Shown here piece by piece: positions 13,101-21,151 of a stretch of DNA of 64,000 bases (its first letter is position 1; the number at the start of each line of letters is the position of its first letter). The stretch is taken from contig NC_068939.1 of assembly GCF_016801865.2 (NCBI RefSeq), positions 115,656,090 to 115,720,089 on the forward strand. Reading direction: 5' to 3'. A program made the position numbers and the translations under genes. The stretch is from Culex pipiens pallens (lineage: Eukaryota; Arthropoda; Insecta; Diptera; Culicidae). The notes beneath the pieces are model-generated. The model did not search any database. It saw nothing but the letters and a program-made list of their open reading frames with translations, and was not told the DNA's origin.

Positions 13101-16100
13101 ATGTGGGGATAGTTTTAAAATTTATTGTATCATTTGGATATCTGAACCAGCAATTTTACATCATTGCACAGTGGTCTGAAACCGAAATCTAGTGTGACAA
13201 AATTATTAGCGGCCACACTTTATGAATTAGAGCTTTGGTGTCTTCGGGATAAATAATAGGGGTGTCTTTTGGTATAGTGGACATTAGGGTGTTCCAAATT
13301 TAGGGTGGTTCAGAATTTTTATTGTAGCGGGATGACGAGATAGCACTTCGGTGTTTTCAGAAAAGTTGTAGGGAACAGTTGTCCCGCCCGTGTGGATCAA
13401 TCGGACCGCGCACTGGACTCCAATCCAGAGGTCGCCGGTTCGAATCCCGCGGCGGGCGCTCTAAAATTCTTTGTGTAAATATGGGTATTCGGCGCCGTCG
13501 CTCCGTGCCATACTTTCATACACTTAGGAGCCCAGGGCGGCGAAGTCCTTGTAGATAAAAAGGAAGACACTAGTGGTTGGTACTAGCAATGGTGGCCGAC
13601 AGCTATAAAGTCAACTTCGTTTGTAGGGAACACTATTCCGAGCAACTTTGCTGAATGTCACAAAGCTCTATCTCAGGCCTGCCCAACCTTTTCGGCTCAA
13701 TTTTCACATTTTTGATCGTCAAAATTACAATGGTTCATTTTTTCATGGTTTCTTTGATGGAATCGGTTCTCAGATGACCAGTGAATCAGTGTCTTGCGAA
13801 CCTTCGAGGTGAACGGACACTAGAGCTGCGGTATTTTTTACTACCTAAGCTCAGAGTTATTTCCAGGGCTGTGGAGTCGGAGTCGGAGTCGGAGCCGGAG
13901 TCGGTGGAGTCGGGTCTTTTTGGGGACCTGGAGTCGGAGTCGGAGTCGGAGTCGTCAAAACTCGAACAGCTGGAGTCGGAGCCGGAGTCGGAGTCGGCTA
14001 AATTTTACGAGCTGGAGTCGGAGTCGGAGTCGGAGCCGAAAATTTCAGATAACCCGGAGTCGGAGTCGGAGTCGGAGTTATCTAAAATTGAACAAAAAAT
14101 ATCTTTTTTTATTGTTAAGTATTTGTTATAATGCAGGTTAATTCATAAAACTTCTTATATTTTAATAATTTTTTTAAAGTCGCAATAGATTTAGTAGTTA
14201 ATAGATTTACCAGATGAGCAATTCTCTACGAAATCGGCCGATTTCAATCTTTTTTATTTTATTTTTTTGTTGTTTGACTCAAACTTTATGGGGGCCTTCT
14301 CACAAGATGCCATTTTGTGTCATTGATTCACTCACAGTAATCTCCATACAATTTTGGCAGAAGTTCATATAAAAATGGTACGTAAATATTCGAAAATCTT
14401 TAACTTTTCAAGAATTTTTTATATTTGTGTTGGTGTCTTCGGCAAGGTTGTAGATATTGATGAGAACTATTAAAAACAGGTAATCGGACAAAACATTTGG
14501 TGATTTTTTAATTACAAAAAATCAAATTTTTAAATTTTTGAGTTTTTTTTGTTTTTTTTAGGGGACAAAACCCTGCATCAAGCCATACTCAAGTATGGGC
14601 CAAAACTTTGCCGACGATGCATGTTTTTTTTTTTAAATAGTGTTTTATGTAAAAATTGAAAACTTGTACTTAACATTTTCTGACCTAATTTTTGATGTAA
14701 AATCGGATTAGCCATCGAAAAATATTTTACACATCTTTTGATTAAGTACAACGTTTTAAAAGTATATCCACTGAAAGTAAAATTTTGCCGAAAAAATCCG
14801 GTTTTTTTACTTTTTAAAATAGTGTCCACGATTGTCCATTTCTAAAAATATTGAAAGTTTGGCCCTATTGAAATGTTAGCATTCATTAAAAAAAATTAAA
14901 AAAATATGTTTTTCCGAAAAGATCGGAAAATTTCACGAATGTTTCATTTTTCAATATTGAAAATAGGACTGCTGATATATAGACATTAGAAAATAAAGAG
15001 TTGTTTGGGTTAGACTTAAAAAAATCAATTTTCCTGTTTCTTTTATTCGCTGTATCTCAGCAACAAGTGGTCAAATCTTCTTAGACGTAATAGTAGGAAA
15101 TTTTCTGAACTTTTCGATAAAAATATTTTCAGGAATGAACAATCATGGACACTATTTTCAAAAATCAAAAAACGGAATTTTTCGGACAAAATTTAAAAAA
15201 AAAATGTGTTAAGTACTTTTCGATTACAAATTAGATTTTACATAAAAATAAGGTCGAAAAAAGGCACGTGATTTTTTTTTTACAAAAATCACTATTTTTT
15301 TAAAAACCATAATTCGTCGGCAAAATTTTGGTCCATACTTCTGAATTGTTCTTCTGAAAATGCCTGGAGATATTTTTATATTTCTGTTTCAATTACGTTG
15401 AATACTTGTTACCTGGAAGTTGTGATTCGAACTTATTTTGTTTGAAAAAAAACATGAGAATTAGAGAGTATTTGAATAATCCTATTTAACAATGTTTTCA
15501 AAATAATAGTCAACTGACTTTTGAAACATTTGAAAATATGTGGAGTCGGAGTCGGAGTCGGAGCTAACCATTTGTTGAAAGCTGGAGTCGGAGTCGGAGT
15601 CGGCTAGAGTTTGTAGGCCGGAGTTGGAGTCGGAGTCGGAGTCGGCTAGAGTTTGTAGGCCGGAGCCGGAGTCGGAGTCGGAGTCGGCTTATCTCAGAAA
15701 GCTGGAGTCGGAGTCGGAGTCGGAGTCGTTTGAATCATGACCCGACTCCGCAGCCCTGTCAAACAAAATTCAAAGTCTTTTTAAAGACTACCTGAGTTAT
15801 TTTCCAAAATTCTAAACAGTCTTTTCAAGACTAACCCCACCTGAAATTTTGTTGTATTTTACAAACGAAGCCATCTTTTTAAGAGAACTTTGATTGCAAA
15901 ATGCGTCAAAACAAAGGTATACGCAAATCTTCTGAAGATTTGGTCGTTACGTCGGTGAAGCGTTTGAACGCTAAATCGGCTAACGGAAACAGAAAAAGAA
16001 AACAGCCTCTTCTGAGGTCTGATTCTGATTCTGAAAGTGAGGTCAATCCTCCAATTCCATTGGCAAACGGTTTCGGTGTTTTATCCGAAACTGTTGACAA

Positions 16101-19100
16101 GGATCCTTCTCCTCGTACTGAGCCTACTGCCGTCGAGAAACGAGTAAAGGCTCCGCCAATTGTAGTGACTTCCGTCTCCGATTTGGCCAGCTTTCGAACG
16201 CAACTGAAGAATTGCAAGGAAACTTGTAATTTGAAGGTTTCGTTCCAGCTTGGTCGAAGAGGAGAATGTCGCTTGTTGACGATATCTTTACAAGATCACC
16301 AAACTTTTGTTGGTTATTTGAAAAACCACAAACACAATTTCTACACGTATGAGACCAAGAATGCTCGTCCATTCAAGGCGGTCCTGAAAGGTCTCTCCAA
16401 CGACTTGTCGGTGGATGAGATCAAAAACGAACTTAAGGTGTTGCTTGGCTTTGTCCCATCCCAAGTAATACCAATGAAGAAACAATCAAACGGGAATATT
16501 TCTCGCTTTGGTTTGACTTCACAATTTTATCTGATTCATTTCAACAGAAATGAAATCAACAATTTGAAACTTTTGGACAAAGTTCAGTTTTTGTTCCATG
16601 TACGGGTAAAGTGGGAGCATTTTAAGAAACATGGCGGTAATGGCCAGAATCTGACCCAGTGCCGGCGTTGCCAGGCATTCGGTCACGGTACTGATCATTG
16701 CGCCATGGTTCCAAAATGCATGGTTTGCGGGGATTCTTCTCACGACAAGGACAATTGTCCCGTGAAAGAAGTCACCCAATTTAAATGTGCAAATTGTGGT
16801 GGAAATCACAAATCAAATTTCTGGGATTGCCCCATCAGAAAAAAGGTTTTGGTTTCTCGTGCTAAGCATCAGCCGAAATCCAAACCGAAATTTTCTCAAA
16901 GTCAGGTTGTACCTGCATCTTTAAATCAAACGTTCGTGCTGTCTCACTCGAACAATGCTAGAAATACCCCTACCGTGGAAAAGTTAGGTAACACTAATGG
17001 TATTTCTTATGCCAACGTCGTTTCGAGTTCGGGTTCATCCACGAATTTTAAATCCTCTACCAATATTCCTGAAATTGGGCAGGTACCTCAAATTTCATTT
17101 GAAAATGTTTCTGCTGGCAGCAGGCCAAGGGTGCATGATACTGATGATACTCGTCGGTTGACACACCTAGGCGAGGAACATCCCGGAAAGAGCCCAACTA
17201 CATCCGTAGTGCTGTTTGGACAAAACAGCATGGCTTTGGTTCCTTGCAAGTGTCCTATTTTCTTACCTCCACGTTGGCTTGGTTTAGTCATCATGATGAC
17301 AAGGTGTAACCTAGCTGGTGGCCTGTGGAAACGACTCGTAAACCTTTGACCAGCGAGGGTTAGAGTAGAGACGGCCAAAAGAAAGGGGCGCGTCAATGTG
17401 GGAAAGGGAAGTAATTTGTGATTGTAGACGGTATTGTTTTGTCAACTGCTGTGGATGTACCTGAGCATCGCAGAACGGGGTTTCTCTTCTTTCCATTTCA
17501 GCTAACAGCTATCTTCTGTTTATTTTGTTTCACTGATTTTCTAAAACGGCTTCTGTTTACTATCCTCAATTTGATTTCGATTTTACTTATTTGATTCTCT
17601 TATTTCTCAACGCTTTTCCACTCTTTTTTACCAGTTGATGCTGCTGTAACAAACTGTCTGCTTTCCCTTAATTTGGCAGCAACTAGTTTTTGAATTCAAA
17701 CTAAAAATAAAACAGTTTTTGCTTTAATGAAAGTTGATAGGCACACTTTGAATGGTTAGGCGCTTATACTTACATCAAACCCTACGTAATGTACCACCCT
17801 CGGCCGAGTTAAAATGCGTAACCGGAAAAGAAGGTGTGCATGCCTGGCACGAACACTCAAAGCGTGTTCTAGCGTGTTGCTCGTACTAACTCAGAGCAAG
17901 GGTGAGATGTAGGTGTAAGGGCAGTGCGTGTTCGTCGGGAACCTGGTGCATAAGATCGGTCAAGGCCCGCTCTTACACTGAAAATTGCGAATTGCGAATT
18001 GGCCGATCGGTAAACCGTTCCGAATATGAGGGATGCCTGTACTAAATTCTAGAGAATTATTGTTTTGGAAAATGTCAGTGAAACACGGTTCAGACACAAT
18101 TATCCAAAGTTTCGGCTGTCAGTCAAAAAAAAAAAAAAAAAATTCTTGCATATAAGATCAAATTCGAGTTCTGCGACTCCACTTTAGTAAAATTTGCGTG
18201 GTTTATTGCCTGTTGACCCTCTACAACCCAACCCCGCCTCTAGACGGGCTTCGATCTAAAAAAATTAATTGTTCCATCCTAGAGCAGAAAATGTGAAAAA
18301 CAAGCAAAAAATGGAAAAAGTGACTGTAAAAATATGAAAAAATTAGAAAGGCTAAATGTAATGATAGGAGGTGGTAGAATAGACCAAATAATACCAAAAA
18401 CAAAGATAAACTAAACAAGATAAATGCAAATTAAAATAATGAAAATAAAACAAGAAAAACATAAAACAAGGGAAGTTATTTTTTTCGTAGAACAAAAGTT
18501 GTTCAAAATGACGGTAGAGGTTTAAGAAGGTATTACAATATGACAAACTAACAAACTAATTTGCAATTTTTAATAGTCTGACAAAAAAAAATAAAAAAAT
18601 CTCGATTTTGCTCTGGGCGGGAAGGGGTTAAAAGGCCAAATGTTAAAAAGTTCTATCTTTGTACATTGGTTTGGAATGCGATTCCGCCATTCCAGGCCCG
18701 TTTTGCATTTTTTTTTCGGTTAATAAAATAAACTGAATTGATACCGTCAGTGGGGGTGACTATGGGTCAAAAAACGATACACCTCTCGAAATTTCTTAAT
18801 AACAAAAACAATTTAAATAACATCGAAAATCTTTCAACGTAGATTTGTTCTTAGATAGTTTACTAACATTTTCCCAAAATATGGTGGATTTTGATGAACA
18901 CTACCTTAAATGCCAATTGTTTGAAAATTGACCCAATCTCACCCCTTAGAGGGGGTGACATTGGGTCAAATGAAACTAAAATGATGCTCAAATACAACGA
19001 TATGGTAAAAACAAGTCATCCAACAGCGTTTCTTGTTCGAGGGAATCGTATTGACACGCTACAATGTTTGAAGTGGAGATTTTCAAACATTTGGGTAGTT

Positions 19101-20292
19101 TTCGAGCAATTCTAACAAAAATTTTGAGAAAAATGATTTTTCGAGAGGTCATTTTTGGCCAAAAACGTACCTCAACTTTAGACAGCTGCCAAAATAACAG
19201 GATTAGTTCTAGGAACGAGATTTTTTCAGCGAAGTCATCTTAAGATGTCCCCTACACAACCCCTTTGAAAGAATTCAGTTTCATTGAGAATAACCTGCAA
19301 AATGGTAAAATCCGTAAAAAATCACTTTGACCCAATCTCACCCCCCAGACCCAATGTCACCCCCACTGACGGTAATAGTAGTTTATGCAACAAGTTACAA
19401 AAAGATTTTTCAGCACGAGTTTTACATTTATCGAGGTTCACCGAGTTAGATAAATACGACGAGTGCTGAAAAAATCAAGTTTTGCAACGAGTTCCAAACA
19501 ACATTTTTTGCAATTCCGAAAAACACCTATTGAGTGAAATTTTAAGTCAAATTTTCATGTATTTTGTCAATAAATTGATTAAATCATATTTTTTTTTAAA
19601 GTGTTACTTTTCGAAACAAGTGCTGAAACGTTTAACTTTCCCGCACCAATTTATTTTGAAAAGTGTTGCTATTCGATTCTGTTATTCTCGGTACAGAAAA
19701 TAAGGCTATTTCGTCGTTCAAGAATGACAGGAAAAGTAAGTAGTTTCACGACGGAATTGCAAAAAATACCTTTTTTAATAAAAAAAATCCACTAAACTAC
19801 TGTATAAAAATACGATGATTTAAAAAACTAAAATTGCTATAACAAAAATTCTACTCCCTCCACTAGGAATGAACGCCGGTGCCAACTTTTACATCGTTGG
19901 CCGCGACCCCGCTGGGATGCCCCACCCGGACAAGAATATGTACCCGGACGGCAATCTGTACGACGGAGCGCACGGTGCTCGCGTACTCAAGATGGCCCCC
20001 GGACTGGACAGTATTGAGGTAAATATTTTATCAAACTTACCGTTGATTGAATTTGACCACGTCTACCCCCTTCCAGATCTTACCATTCCGCGTGGCCGCG
20101 TACGACAAGTCCGTCTCGCAGATGGCCTTCTTCGATCCGGCCCGGAAGGGCGACTTTGATTTCATCTCCGGCACCCGGATGCGCACGCTGGCCCGCACCG
20201 GGCAGGATCCGCCGCTCGGCTTCATGGAACCGAAGGCGTGGAAAATCCTCGCCGAATACTACCAATCGCTGAAGAGCGGCTCGACGAATTGA
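3974..20292 (+). CDS. Papss: Bifunctional 3'-phosphoadenosine 5'-phosphosulfate (PAPS) synthetase, complete gene of four exons
   Basis: The cytosolic/nuclear enzyme makes PAPS, the universal sulfate donor: its ATP sulfurylase makes APS and its APS kinase phosphorylates it. Exons are 3974-4111, 11575-13057, 19867-20018 and 20077-20292. Phases 0, 1 and 0 join cleanly and all introns are GT-AG, giving 662 aa against about 620 in vertebrates. The N-terminal half is the kinase (P-loop GLSGAGKT near residues 85-92, then DGDN, REENIRR, SPFAEDRE, ESRDVKGLYKKAR). The C-terminal half is the sulfurylase (GFMREKEYL, QLRNPIHNGH nucleotide site, GGWTKDDDVP, GRDPAG, FISGTRMR). Introns 1 (7.5 kb) and 2 (6.8 kb) are mostly repeats. 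AATAAA lies at 20501. Confidence 0.95.
5050..6830. mobile_element. Nested MITE complex with ACACAGCAAA and TTTCACG-type elements
   Basis: The motif CACAGCAAAAAATCCGATGG occurs at about 5051 and 5931, and ATTACTACTTTATTTGCTGTG closes the block near 6823. GGCCTTTTACACGCAGCTGG occurs twice (6021 and 6781). A second family, with CTAGGGTTAGTGAAATTTC near 5100 and its inverse near 6480 (AAAAATCACTAAGCC), is interleaved. These look like MITEs inserted into one another. Exact limits are uncertain. Confidence 0.5.
6560..6645 (-). repeat. tRNA-like SINE head
   Basis: On the minus strand it reads as a tRNA-like sequence with A-box GATAGCCGAGCGGGCTAAGG and B-box GGGTTTGAGTCC. The element is embedded in a MITE and lacks obvious flanking tRNA context, so a SINE head or tRNA pseudogene is more likely than a functional tRNA. 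Confidence 0.5.
6986..7857. mobile_element. MITE with GGGGGAGAGGG termini nested in an older repeat, TA target site
   Basis: The left end is TAGGGGGAGAGGGAGTAACA and the right end is its near-inverse (GTAATATGCACC family; CCCTCTCCCCCTA). The body repeats GGGGCAAAATGCACC motifs. The older host repeat reads through on both sides, and an uninterrupted relative at about 21270-21330 shows CACCTTCATGTA joined to ATCGACTCA. The element therefore inserted at a TA, suggesting a mariner-like transposase. Confidence 0.65.
7529..7675. repeat. Perfect 56-bp inverted repeat (foldback)
   Basis: Arms 7529-7584 and 7620-7675 are exact reverse complements (56 bp) around a 35-bp loop, inside the 6986-7857 MITE. 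The perfection suggests a recent foldback or copy-inversion event. No ORF. Confidence 0.85.
9131..9207 (+). repeat. tRNA-Thr(UGU)-like module
   Basis: It folds as a tRNA on inspection: acceptor GGAGCGG/CTGCTCC with one G-U pair, anticodon stem TTCGC/GCGAA and loop TTTGTAA with anticodon TGT, and T-arm GGTTCGATTCC. It is paired with an oppositely oriented tRNA-like module at 9269-9343. The pair recurs inverted at 45262-45460. The repeated pairing suggests a SINE-type element rather than a lone tRNA gene. Confidence 0.6.
9269..9343 (-). repeat. tRNA-like module, partner of 9131-9207
   Basis: The minus strand reads GTCGCCATGGCCTAGTGGTT (A-box) and GGATCGAACCCC (B-box), ending GAGCGAC, which pairs with the starting GTCGC. 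It is convergent with the Thr-like module. The same sequence occurs on the + strand at 45262-45335. Confidence 0.6.
9345..9822 (+). repeat. SINE/LINE-tail-like repeat ending in a (GATTA)n tail
   Basis: A GC-richer block runs from about 9345 to a pentanucleotide tail (GATTA)n at 9787-9822. Short tandem tails of this kind are typical of non-LTR retrotransposon 3' ends. Short open frames here have no recognisable domain. Confidence 0.5.
9930..10182 (-). mobile_element. tRNA-derived SINE
   Basis: On the minus strand it begins with a tRNA-like head GGGCCTCGTGGCGCGGTGGT, with B-box GGGTTCGATTCC. A body containing TCGGATGGGGAAGTAAAACG follows, then a T-rich end. The GGGGAAGTAAA core is shared with the SINEs at 21800 and 44020. 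Confidence 0.65.
10680..11105 (+). repeat. Direct-repeat copy 1 (foldback element around TTCAGCAC)
   Basis: The copy contains TTTTTCAGCACGAGT, GAGTGCTGAAAAA, ACATTTTTTGCAATTCCG and TTCACGACGGAATTGCAAAA in order. The same series occurs at 19375-19770 in the same orientation. The unit has internal palindromes around TTTTCAGCAC/GTGCTGAAAA. Confidence 0.75.
11575..13057 (+). CDS. Papss: PAPS synthetase exon 2: APS kinase plus most of ATP sulfurylase
   Basis: This 1483-bp exon follows the acceptor TTTTGCAG and ends AAAGCAA|GTGAGT. It holds the entire kinase domain and the sulfurylase up to the WHAKA segment, including the QLRNPIHNGH catalytic motif. It is GC-rich compared with flanking introns, as expected for a conserved exon. 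It is flanked by two direct copies of one repeat (about 10680-11105 and 19375-19770). Confidence 0.95.
13385..13625 (+). mobile_element. tRNA-derived SINE
   Basis: The tRNA-like head (about 13387-13458) has A-box GTGTGGATCAATCGG, anticodon stem CTGGA/TCCAG and B-box GGTTCGAATCC. A short body follows, with GGCGCCGTCGCTCCGTGCC. No target duplication was defined. Confidence 0.6.
13864..15758. mobile_element. TIR element bearing (GGAGTC)n arrays at both ends
   Basis: The ends are CAGGGCTGTGGAGTCGG and CCGACTCCGCAGCCCTG, a 17-bp TIR with one mismatch. Blocks of GGAGTC repeats, broken by CTGGAG or GCTGGAG, fill 13872-14080 and 15541-15730, both in the same orientation. The centre (about 14577-14845 and 15130-15345) is an imperfect inverted repeat sharing motifs with 25670-26270. 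The Ser/Glu repeat frame it opens is a low-complexity artefact. No target duplication was found. Confidence 0.7.
15759..18003 (+). mobile_element. ORF1-only (half-LINE) Jockey-type retrotransposon, copy A
   Basis: A leader (15759-15900) precedes an intact ORF1 (15901-17349), then non-coding 3' sequence ending in a tandem GAATTGC tail near 18003. There is no endonuclease or reverse transcriptase. From about 17118 on, the sequence matches copy B (23075-24804, opposite strand), which also lacks ORF2, so the ORF2-less form looks like a family and not a one-off deletion. It would depend on the machinery of a complete LINE. Confidence 0.7.
15901..17349 (+). CDS. LINE ORF1 protein, Gag-like nucleic-acid-binding, 482 aa
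   Basis: The N-terminal region (about residues 1-90) is basic and Ser-rich. A PRE_C2HC-like region follows (about 150-240: FKAVLKGLSNDLSVDEIKNEL). Three zinc knuckles then lie at about 255-310: CRRCQAFGHGTDHC, CMVCGDSSHDKDNC and CANCGGNHKSNFWDC. The last 80 residues run into sequence shared with copy B and may not be original ORF1. In this family ORF1 packages the element RNA and chaperones annealing. The frame is uninterrupted, which is unusual for an element lacking ORF2. Confidence 0.85.
   Translation: MRQNKGIRKSSEDLVVTSVKRLNAKSANGNRKRKQPLLRSDSDSESEVNPPIPLANGFGVLSETVDKDPSPRTEPTAVEKRVKAPPIVVTSVSDLASFRTQLKNCKETCNLKVSFQLGRRGECRLLTISLQDHQTFVGYLKNHKHNFYTYETKNARPFKAVLKGLSNDLSVDEIKNELKVLLGFVPSQVIPMKKQSNGNISRFGLTSQFYLIHFNRNEINNLKLLDKVQFLFHVRVKWEHFKKHGGNGQNLTQCRRCQAFGHGTDHCAMVPKCMVCGDSSHDKDNCPVKEVTQFKCANCGGNHKSNFWDCPIRKKVLVSRAKHQPKSKPKFSQSQVVPASLNQTFVLSHSNNARNTPTVEKLGNTNGISYANVVSSSGSSTNFKSSTNIPEIGQVPQISFENVSAGSRPRVHDTDDTRRLTHLGEEHPGKSPTTSVVLFGQNSMALVPCKCPIFLPPRWLGLVIMMTRCNLAGGLWKRLVNL
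18215..18640. repeat. Repeat family CCCTCTACAACCCAACCCC, copy 1
   Basis: It starts near CCCTCTACAACCCAACCCC, followed by a long A-rich tract with AACATAAAACAAG and GTAGAACAAAAGTTG. Inverted related copies occur at about 24945-25320, and a partial copy in the same orientation occurs at about 26610-26790. Non-coding; probably a MITE family. Confidence 0.6.
18742..19374. mobile_element. MITE with CCGTCAGTGGGGGTGAC termini and TA target site
   Basis: The ends CCGTCAGTGGGGGTGAC and GTCACCCCCACTGACGG are perfect inverse over 17 bp and are flanked by TA on both sides. The unit GGGTGACATTGGGTCAAA recurs internally. TA duplication suggests Tc1/mariner-type mobilisation. No transposase. Confidence 0.8.
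19375..19770 (+). repeat. Direct-repeat copy 2 of the 10680-11105 element
   Basis: It has the same order of motifs as copy 1 (TTTTTCAGCACGAGT, GAGTGCTGAAAAA, TTCACGACGGAATTGCAAAA), with small indels. It sits in intron 2 just upstream of exon 3. Confidence 0.75.
19867..20018 (+). CDS. Papss: PAPS synthetase exon 3
   Basis: It starts after CCACTAG and supplies the second and third bases of an Arg codon, then MNAGANFYIVGRDPAG and the substrate loop to MAPGLDSIE. It ends in phase 0 at GAG|GTAAAT. The GRDPAG motif is the sulfurylase nucleotide-binding segment. Confidence 0.95.
20077..20292 (+). CDS. Papss: PAPS synthetase exon 4, C-terminus
   Basis: It starts after CTTCCAG with ILPFRVAAYDK, continues FFDPAR and FISGTRMRTLAR, and ends SLKSGSTN with TGA at 20290-20292. 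It is separated from exon 3 by a 58-bp intron. Length and content match the family C-terminus. Confidence 0.95.
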   Translation: MLPFRVAAYDKSVSQMAFFDPARKGDFDFISGTRMRTLARTGQDPPLGFMEPKAWKILAEYYQSLKSGSTN

Positions 20293-20487
20293 CGCGAGAG
20301 ATAGTGTGGGGGGCGCACAAAAGTTTTCTTTTTTTTAGCAATGGCGTGTGATATCGGGCTTGGAGCGCGTGTCTTTCGTTTGTGTTTTAGTTTTAGCTTT
20401 GTTTGATTTATTGTGTAGTGTTCAGAATTTAAAAAATGATGATCAGATTTATATTGTTATATTATTTAATCGTGGTACGAGAACAAA

Positions 20488-20507
20488 GTTTATTCGGACG
20501 AATAAAC
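20488..20507. terminator. Palindromic poly(A) signal usable from both strands
   Basis: The arms GTTTATTCG and CGAATAAAC are exact inverse repeats with a 2-base centre, so AATAAA reads on the + strand at 20501-20506 and on the - strand at 20489-20494. It lies 209 bp after the PAPS synthetase stop and 575 bp after the RecQ5 stop. PAPS synthetase use is likely. RecQ5 also has a nearer ATTAAA (minus strand, about 21008-21013). Confidence 0.55.
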
Positions 20508-21068
20508 GGAATTAAACAAAAATATAACCTTAAGGGGATACTAACCGTACAGAGCTTTGTTTTTTGACTTATATATTCCTCAATTTTTATTTGTTACTAC
20601 TCGGAAAAATGCAGGTAGTAGTCACAACTGCCACAACACTATCTTATCGCGATATTTGCCGAAACTAAATCACCATTCTCGTTGCTTTCCCCTTCTAGTG
20701 ACACTATTCAAAGGTTTTATCGTGTAATTCCAAGAAAGTAATAAACTCATCAACAATAAATATCTGGGTTCCTACGGCCTACGTGAGTGAGCTTGGTAAG
20801 TAATCTCTCCCTTCTTTCCGTCTTGTTCGTGCGCTACGCTACACTTTTTCTTGTTCAACAAGACCTGTCTCCTGCAAGCTGTGAGTGAGTGTGTGTTCGT
20901 AAAATTCAACTGTTTGTTCTGCCATTTTTAAGCACTAGGATCCTACTACAGACAACTGGTTTGCTTCGTAAAACTACTGCTGCGGGCATCTTCTCCTTGC
21001 AAGACGATTTAATATTTACATTGGCCGACGACGTCCTCGCCGCTGCCGCCGCCGCCAGGGTTGCGCGG

Positions 21069-21151
21069 CTAGTGGGGGAAATCTGCCTCGCTCTTTATCA
21101 CACCCTTGTGCGTCATCAGGTCGTCGATATATTTTTTCACCTTTCGGTCAA
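21069..21151 (-). CDS. RecQ5: RecQ5 exon 5: terminal 27 codons completing the SRI domain
   Basis: The acceptor CTTTGCAG precedes TT plus 26 codons and TAG (21069-21071). The peptide DRKVKKYIDDLMTHKGVIKS resembles the last SRI helix. Two bases complete the phase-1 codon left by exon 4 (Val), so the splice is in frame. It lies 6.2 kb from exon 4 and is too short to stand out alone. The match of phase, strand and domain supports it. Confidence 0.85.

Larger units (their letters stand above)
13058..19866 (+). other. PAPS synthetase intron 2, filled with transposons
   Basis: The intron holds a SINE (about 13385-13625), a GGAGTC-rich TIR element (13864-15758), an ORF1-only LINE (about 15759-18003), a CCCTCTACAACCCAACCCC-type repeat (about 18215-18640), a TA-site MITE (18742-19374) and the second direct-repeat copy (19375-19770). 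Confidence 0.75.

Noticed and set aside
13781..14131. Glu/Ser-rich ORF with ESESES repeats
   Set aside because: It is produced by the GGAGTC microsatellite at the end of a transposon; there are no domain or splice signals.
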